Of a stretch of DNA of 64,000 nt, positions 34,349 to 44,005 are shown piece by piece (position 1 is the stretch's first letter; each line of letters starts with the position of its first letter). Both the position numbers and the translations under genes were made by a program. Location: the NCBI GenBank assembly GCA_025526935.1, contig JAHLKD010000034.1, positions 310,001 to 374,000 of the forward strand, read 5' to 3'. Below the pieces are notes generated by a model. The model was given only the letters and a program-made list of their open reading frames with translations, was not told the DNA's origin and searched no databases. Origin of the DNA: Cladochytrium replicatum. Lineage: Eukaryota > Chytridiomycota > Chytridiomycetes > Cladochytriales > Cladochytriaceae.

Positions 34349-37300
34349 ATGGTCCAGCCCGACTCTGCAAAAGCACCAGATGCCGCAGCGCCGTCCCCGA
34401 AGGATTTGAAGGGGAAGGCACCGGCGAACGACAAGAATGCAAAGAAGAAGGAGGAGGAGGAGTTGGTATGTGGGAGCGGAAACGAGTTGAGAATATGAAT
34501 GGTGTCCGAAGACAGTTTGGTAAATCGATCTATCTAATTCATTAATAGTCTGAGGAGGACCAGGAGCTCAAGAGCCAGCTCGAGATGCTCGTCGAACGCC
34601 TTCAGGTAACAAATAGAAATCAAAATTATTGTCTTGACGGTAGGTTGATGTTTTGTTACAGGAAGGAAACGTTGGTCTACACCGTCCAGCTCTGGAAACT
34701 TTCCGAACCCTTATCCGCACCGCAACAAGCTCCATGACCTCAGTTCCGAAACCCCTCAAATTTCTCCGACCGCACTACACCACCCTCACGGCTGTCTACG
34801 AACGCTGGCCCGATTCCGACAACAAGGTGGATTCAAAAATAACATTTTGTCGCAAAACCGCTAACATCTTTGTCCACGTAGCACTTCCTCGCCGACATCC
34901 TCTCCGTCCTCGCAATGACCTACTCGGAAGACCTCCAGCGCGCCACCCTCCGCTACCGACTTCTCGGATCGTCCGAGGCCGCGGGTTCGTGGGGCCACGA
35001 GTATGTCCGCCACCTTGCCAGCGAGATCATCGCCGAGTACAACCACCTCACGGAATCGGATCCGCCCGGGGACACCGCGCACCTTCACAAGATCGCGGAC
35101 GAGATCGTGCCGTTTTTCCTGAAGCATAATGCCGAAGCGGACGCGTGCGATTTGTTGCTTGAGCTGGAGGCGTTGGATAAGCTTCCCGGGTTGGTGGATC
35201 GGAATACGTTTGAGCGGGTGTGTTTGTACGTTTTGAGGTGAGAGAAAGAAAGAGAGAATCGGGGTGACCAACGGAACAATGAATTTCCTTGTTTATTCAG
35301 CATGGTGAGCTATGTGACGCCTCCAGACGATGTGGCGATCTTAAAGACGGCACACACGATTTACCGGAACATGTCGGAATGGCCGAATGCGCTGAGGGTG
35401 TCGATGCGTTTGAATGACATTGATCTCATCAAGAACGATTTTGAGAGCTGCCCTGACCCGCTGATGAAGAAGCAGCTTGCGTACATGCTTGCACGACAGC
35501 AGATTCGGTGGGACACGGGCGACGACGACATCAATGCGATTATGAACAACACGCAGCTGTCAGAGCATTTCATGTCGCTGGCGAGAGATTTGGCTGTTGT
35601 CGAGCCAAAGAGTCCTGAGGAAATTTACAAATCGCACCTGGAGAACATCCGTACGTGATCTTGAGGTTGCAAACTAGTGAGGTCCGTTTCTGAAGCTTTG
35701 TTGTTTTCGGTTTAGGCTCGAATGTGTCGAGCGCACAGGTGGACTCGGCGCGGCAGAATTTGGCTTCAACTTTTGTGAACGCATTTGTGAACGCTGGGTT
35801 CAGGTCTGACAAGCTGATGACGGTGAACACAGAGAGCGACACTTCCTGGGTGTACAAGAACAAAGATCAAGGTGAGAAACCGAGCCACGCTCGTAATTCT
35901 GGAACAGTTCTCATATTATATTCACAGGAATGATGTCCGCTGTAGCCTCTGTCGGTCTGATCAACCTCTGGGATCTCTCCAAAATGAATGAGTTGGACAA
36001 GTACACCTACATTGACAACAACAACATCAAAGCCGGTGCGCTTCTGGGCCTCAGTCTCCTTACGTCAGGCGTGCGCGACGAAGCCGAGGCGGTCTTCGGA
36101 CTCATCCGCGAGCCCGAGTGGATCGACCACGCGTCTCCGGAGGTTCGCAACGCGGCCGTCGCCGGAATCGGAATTGCGTGCGCGGGCGGGGCGAGCGAGG
36201 ATGTTGTGGAGACGTTGTTGGGACGCGTGAGCGATACCGGGGTGTCGATGGAAGAGGCTAGTTTGGCGGCGTTGAGTTTGGGGCTGACATTTGTGGGGAC
36301 CTGTCATGGCGACATTGCGAGCACGATCTTGCAGACGATGATGGAGAGGGAGGAAGTGCAACTGAAGGAGCCGTTTGCAAAGTTTATGGGTCTTGGGTTG
36401 GCGCTATTGTTTTTGGGTGAGTTTTGGATTGAATGTGAGCTGCGGAATGATTTTGACATTTTTTTGAAATTAGGGAAGCAGGAGGCTGCTGATGCGCCGT
36501 TAGAGACATTGAAGGCGATCGAGCACCCGCTTGCTAAGCAGGTGGAGGTATTGGTCGAGATGTGCGCTTACGCAGGTAAAGGCTGATAAGTGCATCTGTG
36601 ATATAGGTGCTAATGGCTAATCGTTTGGATTCTTCAAAGGAACGGGCAACGTGCTCAAAGTGCAACAGATGCTGCACTTATGCAACGACCACCTCGACCC
36701 CGCGACTGACGTCGCCGATTTCCAAGCTCTCGCCGTTCTCGGTGTGTCGCTGATCGCAATGGGAGAGGACGTCGGGTCGGAGATGTCGCTGCGATCCTTC
36801 AACCACCTCATGCACTACGGCGAGGCCGTGATCCGTCGCTCCGTGCCACTTGCGCTGGGATTGCAGTGGGCATCGAACCCGATCGTGCAGGTTCTGGACC
36901 TGTTGAGCAAGTACTCGCACGACAACGACGCCGAGGTCGCCGTAAACGCGATCTTTGCGATGGGATTGGTTGGCGCTGGGACGAACAATGCACGGCTTGG
37001 GCAGATGCTGAGGCAATTGGCTGCATACTATCACAAGGAGCCGAACCCGCTTTTCATGGTCCGGATTGCTCAGGTGAGGAAGACACAATGGAGAGCACTG
37101 TGATGGCTGAGTTGATGTATTAATGTTTAGGGACTTGTGCATATGGGTAAAGGAACTATGACGATCAACCCGTACCACTCGAACCGGATGCTTTTGTCGC
37201 CCGTGGCGATCAGCGGGCTTTTGACTGTTCTCGTCGCCTTCACGGACGCCAAGACACGTGAGTGGTCTTAATCTCCCTCACTCACTTTAACATTCTCAAT

Positions 37301-37620
37301 CGATTTATATTCTTTCAGTGATCTTGGGCAAACACCACTGGCTCCTCTACTACCTCGTCCCAGCAATGTACCCCCGCTTCCTGATGACTCTGGACGCCGA
37401 GGCGGATCTGCAGACCATTGGCGTCAGCGTGCGTGTTGGACAGGCCGTGGACGTTGTCGGGCAGGCCGGAAGACCAAAAACGATCACTGGTTTCCAGACG
37501 CACACGACGCCTGTGTTGCTTGGGTTCACAGAGAGGGCCGAGATGGCTGGAGAGGAGTATGAGGGTTTGAGCAGTGTTCTGGAAGGATTTGTGATTGTGA
37601 GGAAGAAGAATGAAGAGTGA
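34349..37620 (+). CDS. RPN1: 26S proteasome regulatory subunit RPN1 (PSMD2)
   Basis: RPN1 is the large non-ATPase base subunit of the 19S particle; its helical PC repeats dock ubiquitin receptors and shuttle factors. Eleven exons (34349-34465, 34549-34605, 34662-34826, 34882-35237, 35301-35650, 35716-35871, 35928-36416, 36474-36575, 36640-37073, 37131-37257, 37319-37620) join in frame to 884 residues, near the family's ~900. Diagnostic stretches include [102 protein letters not shown] and [15 protein letters not shown]. The start is Lys/Glu rich ([11 protein letters not shown]), as in relatives. All eleven exons were phase-checked. Confidence 0.97.
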
Positions 37621-38440
37621 TGTTTGGATTGAAAGTTTTTCTGGTGTAGGGCTCTTTTTTTAATGGATGAAAAGACAGTATCAACGAAACATTATTTGTG
37701 TTTCGGTTAGCTCGGGTTGTCTCTTGCCTCGCCTTGGCTACGTAATGCACTGATGTGCTATGTAATTATTAAATCTCGGCTAACAGATCTGAAACGTCTC
37801 CACACATTTGCATTTGCAATGATGTCGTTTTGTGTTTGCTATTTTTGAGTTGACAGCAATGAGTACTTTTTTGTGACCCACGTTTAATAAAATTTGGGTT
37901 GGGGCCTGCACTTCCGCTAGCTCTTTTTTTGCCATGGCTCTTGTCTTACTCGATCGATAGATTTTCATGAAGGCATGGCATGGCGACCGAATGGGTTCTC
38001 AGGTGTAGTCGAACGGGCGGCTCCGAATTGCGCCCACCATAATAGGAGCAGCACCCGAGCGCCGGGCGCATGTGTGGCAGTATGTTGTCTTTGTAACCAG
38101 TTTACTCCGCACTCGGCACCCCTTGGCCGCCCAAGGGCGGAAGTCCCAAGGAAAACTGAAATTATTTCCAATAAGAAAATGAAACTGGGATCACACAAAT
38201 TTTCTATTTGTCACCACGGAAATGTCATCGTCGAAATCCTCCGCCCGTTCTGCGTTTTTCTTCCCATCTCCGCCTTAAGATATCTCCACCTATTAAATAA
38301 CCACTTCCCCTCGCCCTCTTACCCCACAGTAGCCCTATCTCACCCCAAAAACAGACAGACGAGCTAGTCCTCGACAGAAAAACCCACCACTCGAATTTCA
38401 GCCAACTCGAAAAACAAACAATCTCTGATTCATCATCACG
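37621..38440. other. RPN1 3' flank and SH3 member 2 promoter region
   Basis: No gene is supported. The right half is a CT-rich leader to SH3 member 2, with a TATA-like element at 38291. Confidence 0.5.
38291..38300 (+). promoter_or_regulatory. TATA-like box of SH3 member 2
   Basis: TATTAAATAA lies 150 bases upstream of the ATG at 38441 and is followed by a pyrimidine-rich leader. The same core (TATTAAATAAA) occurs 117 bases upstream of SH3 member 5. Confidence 0.5.
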
Positions 38441-38929
38441 ATGCTCTCTCTACCCATGATCCACATTGTTGCGGCACACGACTTCGATCCTGAATATGAA
38501 GCCCAATTCTACGCCCTCACCCCAAACTCCCCACTCCTCTCCCCGGAAGCTATCGGCATCAAAGCCGGGCAATCGCTCTACGCTATTGGATACGACCCCA
38601 AAAACGGCCTCTACTTTGCAACGAACTGCAAGCAGCTTCCGTTCTGCTCAATAGCGACGACCGGGTACATCCCAGCACAGGTGTTCTTCCCCGTCCAAGG
38701 TGTGAACAGCACCGTGAAGCAGCAGCAATTACAGCTGCAGAATGGGAACGTGTCGGATGAGGCGACGCCGCGGCACAGTGCCGGGCTTTCGACACCTGGG
38801 TCGGAGATGGAGGCTGAAGGCGCCGGAGAAGTTCACCACGTTGTGCGGGGTCACGGCTGGGAAGTCAAGGCGGCCCACGCTGAAGTTGCTGGTGTGCAGC
38901 CTTTCGTCGTTCACAGCCATCGAACTTGA
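38441..38929 (+). CDS. SH3-only family member 2 (162 aa)
   Basis: The domain half is nearly the same as in member 1: MLSLPMIHIVAAHDFDP, IKAGQSLYAIGYDP, LYFATNCKQLPFCS and TGYIPAQVF. The tail contains RHSAGLSTPGS, matching the short motif in members 1 and 5. After this motif it diverges into a His/Val-rich end without the WDS-type ending of members 1 and 5, which suggests that a frameshift changed the C-terminus. It is intronless. The SH3-like fold is inferred by pattern; partners are unknown. Confidence 0.8.
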   Translation: MLSLPMIHIVAAHDFDPEYEAQFYALTPNSPLLSPEAIGIKAGQSLYAIGYDPKNGLYFATNCKQLPFCSIATTGYIPAQVFFPVQGVNSTVKQQQLQLQNGNVSDEATPRHSAGLSTPGSEMEAEGAGEVHHVVRGHGWEVKAAHAEVAGVQPFVVHSHRT

Positions 38930-39479
38930 AACCACCCTAGGAATGAACACATTGAACGCCGTTTATTCAACGATGATCTTTTATACGCCTAAATCGGTCA
39001 CGTATTGGATGGCAGAACGAAATGGAGCCGCTAGGCGACTCGTCCACAACATGGCAACGCCCGAAACGAACGTCATGCAAGAAGATCGAGCAGGACGCGA
39101 AGGGGATGGGAGTGGAAGATGAGCACAAAGTGCCTTATTGCATAGACATGTTCTCGATCCATTACTTCGGGTTCTTATTCTATTTTTCTCTTTTCCTCAA
39201 GTTGATTTTTTTACTGCCCTGGTTTGGCGAGTTTCTCATGAGTTTGCCGTCAAGAAATGTTTTGGTTTTTGTATGAATAGAAAAGACGCACGCTATGAAA
39301 CTTACCCTGAATGGTGCAGTCGCTGATCGCCCTGTGCCACCTTGTGAGACAAAAAATCCAAAGCTACTTTCGTGATTGCAACTTCAGCTACTTAGCACAA
39401 AGTAATGCGTAGTTACTGCGCAGCTAAGGGATGCTTTTAAATCAACTCATACCCTCCGCCCGAGCACGCTCACTCAATA
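38930..39479. other. Spacer between SH3 members 2 and 3
   Basis: A frame at about 39022-39123 (rich in Lys and Asp) could be the shifted remainder of member 2's tail. A TTTTAAAT element at about 39435 may serve as the TATA box of member 3. Nothing else is supported. Confidence 0.4.
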
Positions 39480-39761
39480 ATGGCTCAGAAGGACCAACGT
39501 AAACCAGAATTGGTGCGCATCGTCTCAATCCGCAGTTTTACCCCGAAAACCCAATCAACCGGCTCAGTTTCGGTCGTGAAAGGGCAGGAGTACTTCCTGA
39601 TGGGTGCGAACTTGGAATACAACATATTCTTTGTCACAAACGACAAAAAGCTTCCGTTTTCAAAGCGCGCTGTCGCCGGGTACGCACCGGCGGAGGTGTT
39701 TGCGTTTGTGGAACCAGTTGGTTCGGACATTGATCGAAAGAAGGTCTTCCTTCTTAAATGA
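39480..39761 (+). CDS. SH3-only family member 3, short and divergent (93 aa)
   Basis: This is the shortest relative. The core is recognisable: VRIVSIRSFTP, VSVVKGQEYFLMGAN, IFFVTNDKKLPFS and AGYAPAEVF in the positions of the SH3 strands of its neighbours. The long disordered tail of members 1, 2 and 5 is missing; the protein stops after a few residues (KKVFLLK). Sequence downstream contains a ~105-base direct repeat. It could be a minimal functional SH3 unit or a truncated copy. Confidence 0.65.
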   Translation: MAQKDQRKPELVRIVSIRSFTPKTQSTGSVSVVKGQEYFLMGANLEYNIFFVTNDKKLPFSKRAVAGYAPAEVFAFVEPVGSDIDRKKVFLLK

Positions 39762-39823
39762 CAAAGATAAGCGGGAAAAGAATGCTGTGAGGTTCAGCAA
39801 TGTTCTAAAACCAAAAAAGAGAA

Positions 39824-40071
39824 GGTGGGAGGTGCCGGTACATCGATCATACAAAGGAAAACCACACGTTATCGCCTTTCCAAAGAAGAAAAGGCCGCGA
39901 ATGCTCGCGGACCATATTGTCAATCGAGGCTCGGGAACCATATTGTCAAACGAGGTGTCAAACGAGGTGGGAGGAGCCGGTACATCGATCATACCAAAGA
40001 AAACCACGTTATCGGCTTTCCAGAAGAAAAGGTCACGAATGCGGGTCGCGAACCATATTGTCAAATGAGGG
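39824..40071. repeat. Direct repeat, two ~105-bp copies
   Basis: The segment 39824-39930 recurs at 39967-40071. Both start GGTGGGAGG and share CGGTACATCGATCATAC, ACGTTATCG and ACCATATTGTCAA. Divergence is moderate, with several substitutions and small gaps. The repeat follows SH3 member 3 directly. Confidence 0.85.
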
Positions 40072-40332
40072 GAAGGAAGACGTCGCTCCTGCGTATATCG
40101 TTGACTATCAATGAGCTCTATTGTTTACATTCGAGTTGGGAAGTTCCCCGTGTGGCTTGTATGTTGATTCAAGCTCGGACGATAATTTGTTTTGCATCAT
40201 GTGGCTTTGATTTCAACCCAAGCAATGACCTTTCGAAAAAAAACAACTTGACGACTCTCCGTGGTCACATCTCCGAATGCGAAATGCGCCCACCTTTTTC
40301 AAATACTTGGTTTGCAACTTCGCCATTTGATC

Positions 40333-40600
40333 AAGTCTCTATCTGCTTTTGTATCAATCTGTGACGATCAGGCTTTCTTTTTCACAATTTGTGTGTTCAG
40401 ATCATAACTTGAGTCATTCGATCTAGTCTCTTTCTGTTTATGTATCAATCTGTGACGAGCAGGCTTTCTTGATCCGACTTTCACAATTTGTTTGTTTAGT
40501 TCATAACTTGAGTCATAATAAATAAAATAAATGTGAATCGTACTTTCACAATTTGTTTGTTGAGATCATAACTTGAGTCATACGTAGTAAAATAAATGTC
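40333..40600. repeat. Three degenerate ~90-bp repeats
   Basis: The core TTTCACAATTTGT followed by TCATAACTTGAGTCAT occurs three times at about 40390-40425, 40487-40517 and 40545-40583. The first two copies also share TGTATCAATCTGTGACGA and GCAGGCTTTCTT-like upstream parts. The repeats lie between SH3 members 3 and 4 with no gene. Confidence 0.8.
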
Positions 40601-40800
40601 ATCAATCAAAAATCCAATTTAAGATCATTCGTTCCCCAAATCTTTCCACCGGCTGTGCCATCTTGGTCACTTTGGATCTTCGCGACAATTCGTTTCCGCT
40701 GATGCAATTCAAGCGGATTTATGGTTGCTCCTTCATCGTAGGATTTCACAAATTTCTTCCTCCGTCGTCATCCCCGTGTTTCATTCCGTCCAGCCTACTC

Positions 40801-40807
40801 TATAAAA
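40801..40807 (+). promoter_or_regulatory. TATA box of SH3 member 4
   Basis: TATAAAA lies 183 bases upstream of the ATG at 40984. It is a consensus match in a region with no other gene. Confidence 0.5.
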
Positions 40808-40983
40808 GAAGTGCAGAATTGGACCAATGAAACGCGTCAATCAAACCTAGTCATTATCGCGTTATGCCCACTCTCCTGTTCTTCGGAATTCTGGTGGAGG
40901 CCATTGCGTTCACGACTCAGTTAACATTTAAAACGCACTTGCCATCGCACCTGCACTTCAAGACTAAATAGCATCACGCAATC

Positions 40984-41490
40984 ATGATCTCCGTTACGAT
41001 GTTCGATGTCATAGCCGCACAAGGCTTTGACCCAACGACAGACGCTCTCGACTACATTTCGCCTGATGATATAGAGAACCCGCTTCTTGGACCCGACGCA
41101 CTGTCGATCGAAAAGGGAACTGCCCTGTGTGTGGTCGCATATTATCCTGAACGGAGACTGTTCTTTGCAACGAACTGCCGACAGATGCCGTTCTGCTCCG
41201 TCGCTACAACTGGATTTGTTCCAGTCGACATTTTTGAGCCAGTCCTTGGCTTCGAAATCACAGAAAGCTGGCGTGGAGCTTGTTCGCAACGAGATTCACT
41301 CCCTGCGTCGGCGTCTTCGATTTGGACACCGCTGTCATCGACACATCATTCAGAACCAGAAATGGACGAATGCGGGAGTAATGATATCTACGAGGGGAGA
41401 AAGAACGAGTATACCGAGAATAGAAAACAATTTCAAGCGGCCGATTTGGTAATTTACAATCAACGAGCGGGGCAGGAGGTGGAGAATTGA
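40984..41490 (+). CDS. SH3-only family member 4 (168 aa)
   Basis: The SH3-like core is present: VIAAQGFDP, LSIEKGTALCVVAYYP, LFFATNCRQMPFCS and TGFVPVDIF. The rest has no resemblance to the tails of members 1, 2 and 5, and lacks the HSAGLSTP motif; it is polar and charged. Two ATGs near the start (40984 and 40999) are possible; the first matches relatives in length. Intronless, with a TATA box at 40801. Confidence 0.75.
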   Translation: MISVTMFDVIAAQGFDPTTDALDYISPDDIENPLLGPDALSIEKGTALCVVAYYPERRLFFATNCRQMPFCSVATTGFVPVDIFEPVLGFEITESWRGACSQRDSLPASASSIWTPLSSTHHSEPEMDECGSNDIYEGRKNEYTENRKQFQAADLVIYNQRAGQEVEN

Positions 41491-42182
41491 ACAGAACTCG
41501 ATTTCATCATACCAATTCATCATACCAAATTTGATGACATTTAGTTTTCGGGAGAATCATGACGCAACCAGGATTATTTCCTTTTTGCGTTCTTTGTACA
41601 TAGCGAATAGTTTTGAACTACAACTTGGAAAGTATGTAATAAAAATGAGCTGCTTTCACGAGATAAAATTGGATAAAATGTGAAATCATCTGTCGAACAA
41701 TTACAAAATAATGTGGAGTTATTCCAAAGCAACGACGTCATCCATTTGTAATGGTGGCATTTCAGATTTCATTTCCGTGTGACAAACGCTTTTCCCACCC
41801 GCTCAGATTTCCACCGGAAAAAAAAGACACAGATGATCGATCCCAAAGATTATCCCCACCCCAACAGTCCGGTAGCTTCCGCCAGGTTTTGCCACGCCAA
41901 GCACAATTTCGGCATATCCGGGTGCACTTCGCATCAGCTGCGCCGTCACTCGGCCCTTCCCAGAATAAAGTTCCGCAGTCTTGGCCGAGCGACTGTTCCG
42001 TCTTTCCGTCCGCGCGTTTCCGAGTGACTTCCACGTATTATTAAACATTAAGGAAACTCCACACGTATTAAATAAAAGACAACGTGCATCCATCCCCAGT
42101 CTGTCTCTCAAGCAACCGAACGAGAAAAGTGCCAGCACACTACAAAAAGCAGAACAACATCTCACGACACCATTCAGCAACC
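41491..42182. other. Spacer and promoter of SH3 member 5
   Basis: No gene is supported. The region contains a TATA-like element at 42066. Confidence 0.5.
42066..42076 (+). promoter_or_regulatory. TATA-like box of SH3 member 5
   Basis: TATTAAATAAA lies 117 bases upstream of the ATG at 42183. It has the same core as the element before SH3 member 2. Confidence 0.5.
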
Positions 42183-42698
42183 ATGCTTTCAGTTCCCATG
42201 CTCCAAATCGTTGCCGCGAAGAGCTTTGATCCGGCAAACGACGCTTACAACTACCTCGCCTCCAAGTCCAGCCCGCTCCTTGGACCCGAGGCAATCTCAA
42301 TCAAAGCCGGCCAGACTCTTTTTGCGATTGGCTACGATCCCGATCACGCCGTGTTCTTTGCCACCAACTGCAAACAGATGCCTTTCTGCTCAATCGCAAC
42401 TACCGGATACATTCCTCTCGATGTGTTTCACCCCGTCCAAGGATTCCACTTCCAGAGGCCCACTCTGATTCACGATGACGTCGATGTTGACATGGATGAT
42501 GCTTCTCCTCCTCACCACTCTGCCTCTCTTTCGACTCCGGCCTCCTCTGCACACCCTTCGGCGTCTGAGCTTGATGAGAACACCCAGAAGCACAACTGGG
42601 ACAGCACTCCGGAAGGAAAGAAGTCTTTCTGGCCCATGACAGAGAAGCAAACGCGCACCACATCTCGAATCAATCATCACCCGCAATACTATCCGTAA
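42183..42698 (+). CDS. SH3-only family member 5 (171 aa)
   Basis: This is closest to members 1 and 2: MLSVPMLQIVAAKSFDP, IKAGQTLFAIGYDP, VFFATNCKQMPFCS and TGYIPLDVF form the SH3-like domain (residues about 5-80). The tail has an acidic stretch (DVDVDMDDA), the shared motif HHSASLSTPAS and a WDST...KKSFWP segment parallel to WDSNLVAAKSIFW of member 1, so the C-terminal motif is also conserved. The ATG at 42183 is preferred over upstream Met codons in the same frame because it aligns with the MLSxPM start of members 1 and 2. Intronless. Confidence 0.82.
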   Translation: MLSVPMLQIVAAKSFDPANDAYNYLASKSSPLLGPEAISIKAGQTLFAIGYDPDHAVFFATNCKQMPFCSIATTGYIPLDVFHPVQGFHFQRPTLIHDDVDVDMDDASPPHHSASLSTPASSAHPSASELDENTQKHNWDSTPEGKKSFWPMTEKQTRTTSRINHHPQYYP

Positions 42699-43101
42699 CC
42701 TGTTAACCATGGACCATCACTGAACCCGACCACCGGCTTTCCGAGTTTTCGGCTTCCATTCAGCACAAATACCGATAGATGGTTCCGCAATGCAAAGGCA
42801 CCGCGGAAACAGACTGGTCTCGTACTGCACAATCATCGGTGCAACAAACACGTCGACGCTCAGGCAACGTTGCGTAAATTAGAAGGCTCTTCATCTGTTG
42901 TGGAATCTACTTTGATCCGACGACCATGTACATATATTTCTTTGAATCAATCGAACATCTTATTTGAGTCAACTGTCTTATTCCTGTTTGAACCCTTGTA
43001 TATACATGTTTTTGCTATACAAACATTACTTAACTTGGAACCCGACTTTCAGAAACCGTTTGTAGTCCAAATCGAGTTTTGCTTAAAGCCACCAACAATT
43101 C
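42699..43101. other. Intergenic stretch
   Basis: It contains the 3' flank of SH3 member 5 and the 5' flank of the peroxiredoxin. Nothing specific is seen. Confidence 0.4.
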
Positions 43102-43675
43102 ATGGCACCAAAGCATCCGTTAATTGGCAAATCCGCTCCGGTTCTGTCGCTTCCCAATGCGAAAGGAGCCAGCATCAATCTGGGAGACTACTACAAATAC
43201 CCTCTAGTCCTCTTCTTCTACCCTGGAGACTTTTCCCCTGGTAACTGCATATCTTGAAATTTGCGTCCATATTATTCCCGAGTTCATTCCAATTCATTCA
43301 GGATGCACTCTTGAAGTGTGCCGCTTCCGCGACCAATACCAGGTCTTTAAAGAAGCCGGGGCAGAAGTCGTCGGTGTGAGCAAAGACTCTATCCAATCGC
43401 ACGAGGAGTTTGCCGCAAAGTACCAACTGCAGTACACACTCCTCAGCGACCAGAACGGTGAAGCGAAGAAAGCATTCGCGGTCCCTTCGAGCATATGGGG
43501 AGAATCACGAGTCACCTTCGTCATCGACCAGACGGGAACGGTGCGGTACTTTTTCAATGCGATGATCGACTTTGACAAGCATGTGAGGGCTTCATTGAAG
43601 GCGCTGAAAGCGATGAAGGAGGGCGGTGCGTTTGTTGACGAGGAGGAAAACGAAGATAAGAAGGCGGAGGAGTGA
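43102..43675 (+). CDS. Peroxiredoxin, PrxQ/BCP type
   Basis: Two exons (43102-43240 and 43302-43675) give 170 residues. The enzyme reduces hydroperoxides with a peroxidatic Cys and is recycled by thioredoxin. The motif FFYPGDFSPGCTLEVCRFRD carries the peroxidatic Cys (GCT) and a second Cys five residues on, the PrxQ/BCP spacing. The intron splits the Gly codon just before the peroxidatic Cys. Later blocks fit the family: VVGVSKDSIQSHEEFA, YTLLSDQNGEAKKAFAV and RVTFVIDQTGTVRYFF. There is no obvious targeting peptide, so a cytosolic or nuclear location is likely. It ends with an acidic, Lys-rich tail. Confidence 0.95.
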
Positions 43676-44005
43676 ATTGTAATAGAAGCCGCAACCACCC
43701 CAGGAATGGTCGTTCATTCTTTGTGATCGCGTCTTTTACATCACACTGAGTTCAGGTCAAATTGTATCCACGACGAATATCCATCAAATCAAACTTTGGA
43801 TCAAATTTCAGTCCAGAATAATTGAAACATAACTAGATAAAAGTCCAAAAAGTGGGTGCAGAAACACAAAAGCACGGAAGGATAGGAAACCCAATAGAAG
43901 ACTTAACGCAGCAATAAGAAGTCGAGGGCATCCGACCATCGAGCAGCGAAAGAAATGACACAGCCAGAATCTTTTGGACACGCTAATGTTTCTCGTCTCA
44001 CTCGC
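43676..44005. other. Convergent 3' flanks
   Basis: The stretch lies between the peroxiredoxin and the first PAK kinase, which converge. Nothing specific is seen. Confidence 0.4.
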
